The notes: generated by a model not told the origin, from the sequence alone. 30,767 nucleotides of DNA from Candidatus Sumerlaeota bacterium (GCA_007136595.1 SLGQ01000044.1:1-30767), one strand, 5' to 3'; counted from the stretch's first letter, positions 8,101-17,049 are shown. Made by a program: numbers and translations.

Positions 8101-8149
8101 TTTAAAAGCTCCTTGACTGCAATCCGCATTCAAAACAATATCACACTCA

Positions 8150-8177
8150 AATATCTTCATAATTTTTGAAAAGTCAA
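8150..8177 (-). promoter_or_regulatory. Promoter for the FHA-domain gene
   Basis: On the minus strand: -35 TTGACT (8177-8172), 16-nt spacer, -10 GATATT (8155-8150). The predicted start of transcription near 8143 leaves the ATG at 8100 as the first usable start. Confidence 0.4.
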
Positions 8178-8278
8178 CTATTTGAACCCCCTAATTTCAG
8201 TTTTATCCTCATTCTCAACTCGATTCTCAATGGAATTATCCATTTTTTGTAAAAATTTGTGTATTATTATTTATATTT

Positions 8279-8287
8279 TGTTATAAT
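8279..8287 (+). promoter_or_regulatory. Extended -10 promoter for coaBC operon
   Basis: TGT followed by perfect TATAAT (8282-8287) gives a full extended -10 (TGnTATAAT). No strong -35 is seen at 17 nt; TTGTGT at 8257-8262 is 19 nt away. Extended -10 promoters can work without a -35 box. Confidence 0.6.
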
Positions 8288-8332
8288 GTTGCGGCTGACT
8301 TGTTTGTGTTTAATTTTGTACGGGAATCAGTG

Positions 8333-9547
8333 ATGGCTGAAAACTTAAAAGGATATAAAATCGTGCTTGGTGCAACTGGTGGAATTGCTGCATATAAGGC
8401 TGTGTATCTTCTAAGACTTTTTGTTAAGAGCGGTGCAGAAGTACAAGTTGTGGGGACAGAAAATTCTAAGAATTTTATCGGGGATTCCACATGGGAATCT
8501 TTAAGTGGCAGACCACCGGTATACGACACTTTCAGAACAAAAAATTCTTCTGAAATTGAACATATTTTCCTAGCTCAAGATGTGGACGCAATAGTTGTTG
8601 CACCTGCAACAGCCAACATCATCGGGAAGATGGCAAACGGGATAGCCGATGATATGCTGTCAACTATTTTAATGGCGGCAACTGCACCGGTTTTCATTGC
8701 TCCCGGAATGAACACTGAAATGTATAATAACCCTGCATACAAAAGGAATGAGCACTATCTGCTGTCAAGAGAAAATGTTTATTTCATAGAGCCGGGAATG
8801 GGTGATCTTGCCTGCGGGACACAGGGGAAAGGAAGGATGGCTGAACCTGAGGAAATTTTTAATTTTGTTATGAACAACATTCTTCCTTCTGATGAAAAAA
8901 ACAAACTCAAGTGGTTGATATCAGGCGGTGCAACAAGAGAATACATTGACCCTGTAAGATATATAACAAACGGTTCTTCCGGAAAAACAGGTCTGGCTAT
9001 TGCTGATGCGTCTTATAATCTTGGAGGTGATGTCACATTTGTAGGGATAAATGTAGAAAAGCCGGCAAATGCGAAGTATAAATTCATTCCGGCAGTTTCG
9101 GCAAAAGAAAGTACAGATGTCATATTGGGCGAAGTTCCAAAAGCCGATATTTTTGTAATGAGTGCTGCTGTTGCAGATTATTCTCCCGATAAAAGCAAGG
9201 GAAAAATAAAAAAATGTGACGGAGATATGAATCTTGTCCTGCACAGAACAAAAGATATACTAAAAAGCAGCATCGGATTTATGAAAAAAGGAGCAGTCCG
9301 AGTGGGTTTTGCAGCTGAAACGGAAAATCTTGAAGAAAATGCCCGTAAAAAACTTAATGAAAAGGAGCTTGATATAATTGTTGCCAACCTTGTTGACGAA
9401 AACAATGACCCTTTTGGTTCAGATACAAACACTGTAAAAATAATTACAAGGGACTCTGTTTTGGAGATAAAAAACAGCAGCAAACAAATTATTGGAAGAA
9501 AGATCGTGCAGGTGGCTCTTGACATCCGGAGAAAAAAATTTGAATAA
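8333..9547 (+). CDS. coaBC: Bifunctional phosphopantothenoylcysteine decarboxylase / phosphopantothenate-cysteine ligase
   Basis: 404 residues carrying two consecutive steps of coenzyme A synthesis. The N-terminal CoaC half is an FMN-dependent decarboxylase: GATGGIAAYK (13-22), PGMN with Asn127, and the catalytic Cys161 in LACGTQGKGRM. The C-terminal CoaB ligase begins near residue 190 with ISGGATREYIDPVR, Asn213 in TNGSSGKTG, AAVADYSP and the KGKIKK loop. Length and order are typical. The ATG at 8333 has GGGA 7 nt upstream; a longer frame starting with TTG at 8300 lacks a ribosome binding site and would begin almost at the transcription start. It overlaps the next gene by 8 nt. Confidence 0.95.
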   Translation: MAENLKGYKIVLGATGGIAAYKAVYLLRLFVKSGAEVQVVGTENSKNFIGDSTWESLSGRPPVYDTFRTKNSSEIEHIFLAQDVDAIVVAPATANIIGKMANGIADDMLSTILMAATAPVFIAPGMNTEMYNNPAYKRNEHYLLSRENVYFIEPGMGDLACGTQGKGRMAEPEEIFNFVMNNILPSDEKNKLKWLISGGATREYIDPVRYITNGSSGKTGLAIADASYNLGGDVTFVGINVEKPANAKYKFIPAVSAKESTDVILGEVPKADIFVMSAAVADYSPDKSKGKIKKCDGDMNLVLHRTKDILKSSIGFMKKGAVRVGFAAETENLEENARKKLNEKELDIIVANLVDENNDPFGSDTNTVKIITRDSVLEIKNSSKQIIGRKIVQVALDIRRKKFE

Positions 9548-9989
9548 AGATCAGCTTAAAATAAAAAAACTCCTCACTCCGACACAGGAAGATTATCTTG
9601 AAGCCATTTATGATCTCACGACTGAAAATGCGGTTACAAGAAATAAAGAGATCGCGGACAAACTGGGTGTAAGAAGAGCTACCGTTACAAGAGCGGTAAA
9701 AGCTCTGGCAGAAAAAGGGTTGGTGGATCATGAAACCCACGGCTATATAACCCTTACAGATTTCGGCAGAAGCATAGCTGTGGAAATCAGTTCAAGGCAT
9801 AAACTTTTCAGACATTTTTTTAAAGATATTCTTCAAGTTGAAGAATCTGATGCTGACTTTCTGGCATGCAGAATAGAGCACCTTATTACAGGAGAAGCTC
9901 TGAGGAAGTTCAGGGATTTAGTTGCAAAAATTGATGATTGCCAATATAAATGCGGTAGTATGAATAAAAACAGGGAAGTTGATCAATGA
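9540..9989 (+). CDS. DtxR/MntR-family metal-dependent repressor
   Basis: 149 residues from a TTG start at 9540, with GGAG 8 nt upstream inside the end of coaBC; an earlier in-frame TTG at 9492 has no such site. The N-terminal winged helix (VTRNKEIADKLGVRRATVTRAVKAL, about 32-56) binds DNA and the helical C-terminus dimerises and holds metal. By comparison with MntR, ligand positions are Asp18, Glu21, His87, Cys110, Glu113 and His114. MntR has Glu at the position of Cys110, while the iron regulators DtxR and IdeR have Cys. The SH3 domain of DtxR is absent, so the length is MntR-like. It likely controls Fe or Mn uptake; no transport gene is next to it. It overlaps the CRP-like gene as ATGA. Confidence 0.88.
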   Translation: MNKDQLKIKKLLTPTQEDYLEAIYDLTTENAVTRNKEIADKLGVRRATVTRAVKALAEKGLVDHETHGYITLTDFGRSIAVEISSRHKLFRHFFKDILQVEESDADFLACRIEHLITGEALRKFRDLVAKIDDCQYKCGSMNKNREVDQ

Positions 9990-10669
9990 AAGAAATATCG
10001 TGTTCAGCCGGAGACCTCATTCTTTCTAAAAATGAAGTTTCCCAAAACTTGTATATGGTTATAAGAGGCCGGGTAAGAATTGAGATCGGGAAAGAGTTTT
10101 TCTTTCTTTCAGATGGGGATCTTTTTGGAGAAGAAGGTCTTTTTTTTAATAAACCGTCACCATATAATGCTTCATCTGTGGAAGAAACTGCAATTCAGGT
10201 GCTTGACCATGAAGAGGCAAAAAAGCATATTTTTGAAAACCCTGATGTTGCTTTTACTGTTTTTATAAAAAATTTTGGCAGGACATGGAGAAATATCAAA
10301 ACTTTTTCTGAAAGTTCTGCAGATTACATAAGGATAATTGAAGAGCTTATACCCTATGCCGGCAACACGGAAAACACTCTGCCTGATGTACCTGCCGGAA
10401 TAGGGATCCAAGATCTTTCAAAACTTATGAAAGTGAGTTCTTCCGATCTTCTTGAAGATATTAAAAGATTTTCCGACTTAGGGCACATAGATGTTAAAAG
10501 CGGCGAAAAAATCATGACCGTTGACAAAAAAACCCTCCGTAAAATTGTACATGAACATTACAGAAATTTTTATTTTTACGGCACGGAAAGGGATAAAGGT
10601 GCCGGACATTATTCATTGACAAATATGATCAGAAAACATAATGAAGATATTTTTAACGGTAATAAATAA
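9986..10669 (+). CDS. CRP/FNR-like cyclic-nucleotide-binding-fold regulator
   Basis: 227 residues. Residues 1-85 or so match the cNMP-binding beta-roll (GDLILSKNEVSQNLYMVIRGRVRI, DGDLFGEEGLFFNKPSPYNASSVEET). A helical middle leads to a divergent winged-helix-like segment around residues 138-190 (GIGIQDLSKLMKVSSSDLLEDIKRFSDLGHI). The phosphate-binding RxA/S pair of cAMP-binding CRP is not clear (PYNASS), so it may bind another ligand or none. Start and stop overlap (ATGA) with the metalloregulator gene upstream implies coupled translation. In the same unit follows the zinc-ribbon/TPR gene, 24 nt downstream. It could be a transcription factor or a cNMP-domain adaptor; the DNA-binding part is less certain than the sensor fold. 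Confidence 0.75.
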   Translation: MKEISCSAGDLILSKNEVSQNLYMVIRGRVRIEIGKEFFFLSDGDLFGEEGLFFNKPSPYNASSVEETAIQVLDHEEAKKHIFENPDVAFTVFIKNFGRTWRNIKTFSESSADYIRIIEELIPYAGNTENTLPDVPAGIGIQDLSKLMKVSSSDLLEDIKRFSDLGHIDVKSGEKIMTVDKKTLRKIVHEHYRNFYFYGTERDKGAGHYSLTNMIRKHNEDIFNGNK

Positions 10670-10693
10670 AAACAGATAGGAGCAGGTGCAGTT

Positions 10694-13600
10694 ATGAAAA
10701 TTACATGTCCACATTGCAGTACCAACTATAACATTGATGACAGCAGGATCCCGGAAAAAGGGTTGCTTGTTAAATGTTCGGTATGTGAAAATCAATACAG
10801 AATTAAGAAAAAGAGTGAACTACCAGTAGAAGAAGATGATATTGTGGGGCTTTTTCACAGTAAAATGGAGCAGGATGCAGAAGAAGAAAAATCAGAGGAA
10901 AACTCTCTTTTTGAAGAAAGTGAAGATGCGGGGTCTTCCCTGTTTGAAGATGATGAGAATATCTCTGATCCAGTTGAGGAAACATACCAACAACCGGAAA
11001 GTTCTTCTCCGGCTTACGATTTACCTGAGGATGACGGCAGTCCCGAAATAACAGTCAATCACATGCCGAAAATCCCCCCTGAACCGGCAAAAGAAGAAAA
11101 AGAGGCAGAATCAAGCGGAGAGGAGGATAACCACAACGCAATGGCTGACAACGATGATCTTTTTGATGACGATCCTCAGGACAATAATATTGAAAGATTC
11201 GATCTTTTCGGGGAACCATCTAAAAATGACAGTGTTGAGCAGGATGATTTCTTTTCAGGTCTGGAGCTTTCATCAGACAGATATGATGATTCAAATGACG
11301 AATTAAGCACAGATAAAAAAGAACTCTCTGATGAACAACAAGAAGCTCCTCCTCTTTTTGAAGACGAGCCGGATGATCATCCGGTTGACAGTGATCCTGG
11401 AAAAATAAGTGGCGGTACCAACGAGCCTGATGATTTTATTAAAGACCTATTTGAATCTCATGGGGCGTTCGATACTGATCCCAAAGACCAGGAAGGCTCT
11501 GTTTATTTTAAAAAGAAAGATTCAGGTGAAATACTGGGTCCTTTTTCTGAAGATGAAATAGAAGACCTTATGATAAAAGGCATTATTACCCCGGAAGATG
11601 AAGTTTCCACTGACGGTTTCTCGTGGGGATCTGAAACTGAAGGTGATACCGGTCTGGGCACAGAAGAGCATTTTGATCACGATATCGATGTTTTCCAAAG
11701 TGTAAGTGATGATTCAATTTCATTCGGTTCAAACATTGATGTTTCAGATGGACAGAATGAACCCGCTAAAGAAAAAACAAATATCGGATTATTCAGTGAC
11801 TCCGATCCTTCTGAATATGAAGGAACATCTTTGACTGGAATGGCAAACATGGGGGAATCTATTGACCATGTTTTTATTCCGGAAGAACTGACTGATTCAG
11901 GAATGGAAAAAACTGGTCAGGCAAAAGTTAAGAAAAAGAAAAAAGGTGGGGGAGGCATTCCGTTTTTTGTTGTTCTTACTGTGTCAACCTTTATTGTTGT
12001 GGGGCTTATCGGTGGAGGAACATATTATTATCTTAACTATGTCGCAGGGACAAGAGGAGATGTTCTTGACAATATCAGCGAATCAATAGCTGTCCATACA
12101 GGGACTCTTCTTGATGTAAGAGAAGCTTTGGACAAAGACCTGCCCCAGGATTATATCAGGAGCATCGGTATCTTAAGGCAGTATATTAAACCCGGAGAAA
12201 CAGCTCCAACTTCTATCGGTCTTGACGGGCAAGTTAAATTCAACATGATCATTTCTTATGACAGAAGGATCGAACCTGTTGCAGTTACAGATAAAAATAT
12301 AACTGCCGCACTTTCTGATGCTCCTGACAATATAGACCTCATTAAAGCAAAAGCTCTGTCACATGTTGTTCAAAGACAGCATGATCAGGCTGCCAGACTT
12401 CTTCAGCCTTTTGCAAATTCTGATGATCCAGAGATATTTTACATACTTGGTCTTGCCGCATCGGGAAAGAATGATTTTACAAACGCTGAAACTTTTTTCA
12501 ACACAGGCTTTGTAAAAAGCAATGGTAGAAGTGCGAAGATAACCTATGCTCTTGCCGATATGAAATTCAGAAATGGAGATACTCAGTCAGCGATGGCTTT
12601 TCTGAACAGGATCATTGCTGAAAACCCCTTATATTTAAAGGCTTATCTTCTTAAAGGACAGATCCTTATGAACAATCCTGACCGATTAGCGGAAGCTCAA
12701 CTGTTTTTAAGGGAAATTGACGGCTCAATAATTGCCGATGCAGAAGATTTTCAAAAAGCGGAATATTTTCAGATGTTAGCCAGAGTGGCTCACAGGAGCG
12801 GGGACATAAAAGGAGCTATTGCTAACTATGAAAGAGCTGTCGAGATCAACAAAACAGATACCAGTTCTCTTTCAAGAATTGCAGATTTCTATGTGCAGAC
12901 AGGCAACTCATCTAAAGCGATGGAATATTATGACCGTGCTCTTGCAATAAATGCAAAATACCCTCCTGCCATACTTGGGAAAGCAGAAATTTTCACCAGG
13001 ATCAATCAGCAAGACAGAGTGTATCTTGAGTTGGCAAAACTGGACATTCAATCGATACGGAATACAGATCACCTTATAAGACTTGGAAGAATATATTATG
13101 ATCTTGGGGACAGAGGTAAGGCGGTAGAATTTTATGACCTTGCAATAGAATCCAATCCATCGGCCATTGAACCTTATTTGGCAAAAGGGGTCATTATGCT
13201 GGAGTTTGGAAAACTGGATGAACTTAGGGAAATTTCCGATAAAATGGGGGTGCTCGGGAAAGATACTTATGCATACAACCTTATCAGGGCAATAATATTT
13301 CACAGAGAAGGGAACCATACAAATGCTGACAAGGCTTTTCAAGTTGCTTTGAAAAGGAACAGTGCCGGTGATGAAAGGGTTTTTCATTATTATGGACACC
13401 TCCTTTATGATCAAGGCAACTATAGACAGGCATCAAGATATCTGGAGATGGCATACAAAGCATCTCCTTCAACTTATAAATATCTGCAGGCATTCGTTGA
13501 ATCTCTTGAAAAAGAAAGAAGGTGGAATGAAGTTATTTCTCTTCTGGAAGGGAGTGAGTTCAGAGAAAGACCCATGTTCAGAAGCTATGTTTCACTTTCC

Positions 13601-14563
13601 AATGCATTTCTTGCGAGAGGAAAGCACGAGGAAGCTTTAAACAACATAAACAGAGCGATAGATCTTAACAGTGGGAATTCATATCTTCACTATTTAAAAT
13701 CCAAAGTGCTTTATGAAATGGAAAAGTTCAGTGATGCCGAAGTTGAAATAAACAGAGCTGTAGTTCTTGATATGAGAAATTTTGATAACTATGTCATGTA
13801 TGCAAGAATTTTAATAAGAAGAGGCGACTTTAAAGGAGCAATTGAAAGGATCGAGGCAGCCGAAAAAATAGATAACACTCAGGAGTCACTAATGCTTTTA
13901 AAGGGAATCGTCTATAAGCACCTTGATGATTTCAGAAATGCGATAAGATATTTCAGAAGGGTTAAAAGTCCCGCTTTAAGGAGGGAAGCGTATCTTGAAA
14001 TAGGGGAAGCATATTTGCAGGTCAACAACAGAAGAGAGGCGATGAAATATCTCCAGTTGGCAGAAAAGAGCGGGAACCCCGGTGCCCACAGACATCTTGC
14101 AAGATTGAATTATGAAATGGGAAGGATCGATACTGCTGTTTCATATTACCGTAGATCACTCAGAGCGGACAAAAACGATGTTCAGGCACTCAGACAACTT
14201 GGTTTCATATATAAGGAAAAGGGTGATTATCCAAGATCGCTTGCCTATTTCAACAGGTATCTTAAACTGATAAATGATGCGTATGAAAGACAAATGATCC
14301 AGGATGAAATATTTTTCCTCAATAGGAATCTTTCTGAAGCTCAGAAAAGGACGATTGACCAGGACCCTTCTCTCGGAATGGATGAAGAAGATATAAATGA
14401 AAGAGCGAAAGAACTCTATCTTGAAGGGAGAGCTTTAAGAGTTGAAGATCCTGAACTTGCAAGAGAAAGATTCAGAGAAGTTATGAGAATTGTGCCTAAA
14501 GATAACGAATATTATCAAAAATCGTTCAGATCTTTCAACAGATTACACAGAGAAAATCAATAG
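10694..14563 (+). CDS. Zinc-ribbon / GYF / transmembrane / TPR-repeat giant protein
   Basis: 1289 residues. An N-terminal MJ0042-type zinc ribbon with Cys5, Cys8, Cys28 and Cys31 (CPHC...CSVC) is followed by a long acidic, probably disordered stretch, a GYF_2-like domain near residues 268-310 (YFKKKDSGEILGPFSEDEIEDLM), one membrane segment at about 421-445, and more than 600 residues of TPR repeats outside the cytoplasm. The zinc ribbon plus GYF layout recalls AgmX, and the TPR array AgmK, of the myxobacterial gliding machinery; this looks like a fusion of those themes, but a gliding role is only inference. AGGAG lies 11 nt before the ATG. It ends with a 47-residue segment shared with the FHA protein at 6229. 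Confidence 0.85.
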   Translation: MKITCPHCSTNYNIDDSRIPEKGLLVKCSVCENQYRIKKKSELPVEEDDIVGLFHSKMEQDAEEEKSEENSLFEESEDAGSSLFEDDENISDPVEETYQQPESSSPAYDLPEDDGSPEITVNHMPKIPPEPAKEEKEAESSGEEDNHNAMADNDDLFDDDPQDNNIERFDLFGEPSKNDSVEQDDFFSGLELSSDRYDDSNDELSTDKKELSDEQQEAPPLFEDEPDDHPVDSDPGKISGGTNEPDDFIKDLFESHGAFDTDPKDQEGSVYFKKKDSGEILGPFSEDEIEDLMIKGIITPEDEVSTDGFSWGSETEGDTGLGTEEHFDHDIDVFQSVSDDSISFGSNIDVSDGQNEPAKEKTNIGLFSDSDPSEYEGTSLTGMANMGESIDHVFIPEELTDSGMEKTGQAKVKKKKKGGGGIPFFVVLTVSTFIVVGLIGGGTYYYLNYVAGTRGDVLDNISESIAVHTGTLLDVREALDKDLPQDYIRSIGILRQYIKPGETAPTSIGLDGQVKFNMIISYDRRIEPVAVTDKNITAALSDAPDNIDLIKAKALSHVVQRQHDQAARLLQPFANSDDPEIFYILGLAASGKNDFTNAETFFNTGFVKSNGRSAKITYALADMKFRNGDTQSAMAFLNRIIAENPLYLKAYLLKGQILMNNPDRLAEAQLFLREIDGSIIADAEDFQKAEYFQMLARVAHRSGDIKGAIANYERAVEINKTDTSSLSRIADFYVQTGNSSKAMEYYDRALAINAKYPPAILGKAEIFTRINQQDRVYLELAKLDIQSIRNTDHLIRLGRIYYDLGDRGKAVEFYDLAIESNPSAIEPYLAKGVIMLEFGKLDELREISDKMGVLGKDTYAYNLIRAIIFHREGNHTNADKAFQVALKRNSAGDERVFHYYGHLLYDQGNYRQASRYLEMAYKASPSTYKYLQAFVESLEKERRWNEVISLLEGSEFRERPMFRSYVSLSNAFLARGKHEEALNNINRAIDLNSGNSYLHYLKSKVLYEMEKFSDAEVEINRAVVLDMRNFDNYVMYARILIRRGDFKGAIERIEAAEKIDNTQESLMLLKGIVYKHLDDFRNAIRYFRRVKSPALRREAYLEIGEAYLQVNNRREAMKYLQLAEKSGNPGAHRHLARLNYEMGRIDTAVSYYRRSLRADKNDVQALRQLGFIYKEKGDYPRSLAYFNRYLKLINDAYERQMIQDEIFFLNRNLSEAQKRTIDQDPSLGMDEEDINERAKELYLEGRALRVEDPELARERFREVMRIVPKDNEYYQKSFRSFNRLHRENQ

Positions 14564-14608
14564 TTGAATCTTTAAGTGGATCAACATTAGTTTTAAAGGT
14601 TTTTTTCC

Positions 14609-14636
14609 TTGATTTTAGGTATTTAACCTGTATAGA
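14609..14636 (+). promoter_or_regulatory. Putative rocD promoter
   Basis: TTGATT (14609-14614), 16-nt spacer, TATAGA (14631-14636). The spacer contains a short dyad AGGT-attta-ACCT. Plausible because the gap before rocD (about 135 nt) would otherwise have no start signal. Confidence 0.4.
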
Positions 14637-14698
14637 ATCTGGCAGATGTCTGTTCATTTCATTTGGCAGAGTACTTTTAAACATTTATGGAGGACGAG

Positions 14699-15922
14699 AT
14701 GGGATGCTGTTGCAACAAAAACATTAAAAGCAGTAGTGAACTTATGAATCTTGACAACACTTACGGAGCACACAACTATCATCCGCTTGAAGTTGTAATT
14801 TCAAAGGCAGAAGGTGTATGGGTATGGGATCCTGAAGGTAAAAAATATATGGATTGCCTCAGTGCCTACAGTGCAGTAAACCAGGGACACAGAAATCCTA
14901 AGATTATCAAAGCACTTAAAGATCAGGCAGATATACTCACTCTTACAAGCCGCGCATTTTACAATGACAAATGGCCTGTTTTTGCTGAAAAACTCGCAAA
15001 ATATACCGGCAAAGAGATGATACTTCCTATGAATACCGGAGCTGAAGCTGTTGAAACTGCCATTAAAGTTATGCGCCGCTGGGGATATGAAAAGAAGGGT
15101 GTTCCCGCAGATCAGGCTGAAATAATAGTAATGGAAGAAAACTTTCACGGAAGAACAACAACAATAGTTTCTTTTTCAACAGACCCTGTTGCAAAAAACA
15201 ACTACGGTCCTTATACTCCCGGATTCAAAGTTGTAAAATACAATGATCTCAAAGCTGTTGAAGAAGCGATCACTTCAAATACGGTCGGCATTCTTCTTGA
15301 ACCCATCCAGGGTGAAGCAGGTGTTTTTGTTCCTCATGAAGGCTACCTTAAAGGAATCAGAGAGATCTGTGACAAAAACAATGTGCTTTTTGCATGTGAT
15401 GAAGTTCAGACAGGTTTTTGCAGAACAGGAAAGAAATTTGCTTTCATGCACGAAGGGATAGTCCCTGATGTAATAATCATGGGCAAAGCTCTTGGCGGCG
15501 GTGTTTTCCCTGTATCTGCCGTTGCTGCGAACAAAGATGTAATGGGTGTTTTCACTCCCGGATCACACGGTTCAACATTTGGTGGAAATCCTCTTGGTTG
15601 TGTAGTTGCTTCTGCTGCTCTTGATGTTCTCATTGATGAAAAACTTGATGAAAAATCAGAAGAACTTGGAAAATATTTCAGGCAAAAACTTGTTGAAATG
15701 AACAGTCCGAAAGTTGCTGAAGTAAGAGGAAGAGGTCTTCTTAACGCTGTCGTTCTTAAAAAAGAAGCCGGAAAAGCAAGAATTTATACAACAGCAATGA
15801 AAGAAAGAGGTGTCCTTGCAAAAGAAACACATGAATGGATAATCAGATTCGCACCTCCATTGGTTGTAACAAAAGAAGAGCTTGACTGGGCACTTGAAAT
15901 AATCACTGATGTCCTGAAATAA
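14699..15922 (+). CDS. rocD: Ornithine aminotransferase
   Basis: 407 residues. A class-III PLP-dependent transaminase that converts ornithine and 2-oxoglutarate to glutamate semialdehyde and glutamate, linking arginine and proline metabolism. Family features: NTGAEAVETAIK, ENFHGRTTTIVSFS, EPIQGEAGV, the PLP aspartate in ACDEVQTGFCRTG, the Schiff-base Lys263 in MGKALGGG, and GSTFGGNPLGC. These fit ornithine--oxo-acid transaminase better than acetylornithine transaminase. An in-frame ATG at 14687 is overlapped by the GGAGG (14689-14693) that serves the ATG at 14699, so the latter is chosen. The N-terminus starts MGCCCNKN, an unusual run of three cysteines. It stands alone, convergent with the next gene by a 6-nt gap. 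Confidence 0.92.
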   Translation: MGCCCNKNIKSSSELMNLDNTYGAHNYHPLEVVISKAEGVWVWDPEGKKYMDCLSAYSAVNQGHRNPKIIKALKDQADILTLTSRAFYNDKWPVFAEKLAKYTGKEMILPMNTGAEAVETAIKVMRRWGYEKKGVPADQAEIIVMEENFHGRTTTIVSFSTDPVAKNNYGPYTPGFKVVKYNDLKAVEEAITSNTVGILLEPIQGEAGVFVPHEGYLKGIREICDKNNVLFACDEVQTGFCRTGKKFAFMHEGIVPDVIIMGKALGGGVFPVSAVAANKDVMGVFTPGSHGSTFGGNPLGCVVASAALDVLIDEKLDEKSEELGKYFRQKLVEMNSPKVAEVRGRGLLNAVVLKKEAGKARIYTTAMKERGVLAKETHEWIIRFAPPLVVTKEELDWALEIITDVLK

Positions 15923-15928
15923 ACAAAC

Positions 15929-17023
15929 CTAACACTTCTGAAGACCGATCTCGCACCTTCTTTTCTTTTCAGCTTTTGCAATGAATCCAACTGCCGAAAA
16001 TATAAAAACAAGAGATATCCAGTCAATTATTTCAGGATATTTTCCCCCAAACATAGCGGCAAAAAGAACTGTTGCAGTGGTTCCGGCTATAAGAGAAGTG
16101 AGTCTGTTGACAAGACCGGCAAAGGTTGCGGTTCTACCTTTGAACATGAAAAGAAAAACACTGAAAAAAGCAACGATACCATATCCCATTCCGGCAAGAT
16201 ATGACCAGGGAGCCCACTTCCAGTCAGTTGCAAGTATCGCATTTGTAAATGGATCTATTCTTTCACCGGTAATACCCAGCGATCTTGCAAAAACAACAAC
16301 AGCGGCAGTGACAAGAATAAGAGTAGTAGTTGAAGAAATCTGTTCTATTGCAAAAAATGCTTTATTGTTGTCTCTTTTATCTTCAGGTTTGCGTGTGTTT
16401 TTGTAGTAATTCATTATGTAAATTCTAAAAGAGTATGCAATAATGTATGATCCGAAAATTATCATTACAGGAAGCGATTTGAAAGGGCTTTCCCCTCCTC
16501 TCCCGTCACCGCCTATAATCTTTATCCCGACGGCAAAAAGAGCAAGGATCATTGCTATGTTTTCTTCCATATAAACAGTTTTTTTAAGTATCCCTTTTTT
16601 TATCTGAATTGCGTCAACAACTCTTCCTATGACAATAACCGCACCTCTCATTATAACCATCGCAACCATTACCGATATTCCTTTGAAACTGTAAAGAAGT
16701 GTAGTTGTCGGAACTATTACTGCTGTACAAATACCGGAAGCTACGATATAAGGTATTTCAGACGGAACGCTCATCCCGAGAAAATTCACCTTCCCCAGAG
16801 TTTCCATTTTATACCACTTCAAAACAAGAACCACCCCTGTAGCGATGGTGGCACCTCCTGCAGTGTTATATACAAGGTATTCCATTCCGTGAATGCCTGG
16901 ATAACCTGGGTCGGTTGACAGAAAATATTTTACAGCTATTCCTGTAATAACATAAAAGAAAAAATATCCCGCACAAAGTTCTATGAGTCTTCTTGTTGAA
17001 CTGCTGTTGTTATTCAAAACCAT
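15929..17023 (-). CDS. Ten-helix membrane protein, DMT-like
   Basis: 364 residues with about ten hydrophobic segments spread over the whole length, a basic C-terminal tail and no soluble domain. The pattern resembles drug/metabolite-type transporters, but there is no motif I can match with confidence, so substrate and direction are unknown. The ATG at 17023 has its only good ribosome site (GGGAG, 17030-17026) just 2 nt away; a TTG two codons on (17017) is spaced 8 nt from it and may be the true start. It lies between rocD (convergent) and lon, which reads in the same direction 26 nt upstream, so it could be the third gene of the Hsp20-Lon transcript. Confidence 0.65.
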   Translation of the reverse strand: MVLNNNSSSTRRLIELCAGYFFFYVITGIAVKYFLSTDPGYPGIHGMEYLVYNTAGGATIATGVVLVLKWYKMETLGKVNFLGMSVPSEIPYIVASGICTAVIVPTTTLLYSFKGISVMVAMVIMRGAVIVIGRVVDAIQIKKGILKKTVYMEENIAMILALFAVGIKIIGGDGRGGESPFKSLPVMIIFGSYIIAYSFRIYIMNYYKNTRKPEDKRDNNKAFFAIEQISSTTTLILVTAAVVVFARSLGITGERIDPFTNAILATDWKWAPWSYLAGMGYGIVAFFSVFLFMFKGRTATFAGLVNRLTSLIAGTTATVLFAAMFGGKYPEIIDWISLVFIFSAVGFIAKAEKKRRCEIGLQKC

Positions 17024-17049
17024 TTCTCCCGGTAAAACTTGACCTGCTG

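Noticed and set aside
7820..8116. 98-residue open frame antisense to the FHA gene
   Set aside because: Ser and Gly runs are the antisense of the Asp-rich and Pro-rich linker; not a gene.
12908..13414. 168-residue open frame antisense to the TPR gene
   Set aside because: Shadow of the TPR repeats, no start signal, composition unlike real genes here.
14564..14698. Intrinsic terminator after the TPR gene
   Set aside because: There is a T-run near 14600 but no stable GC stem before it.
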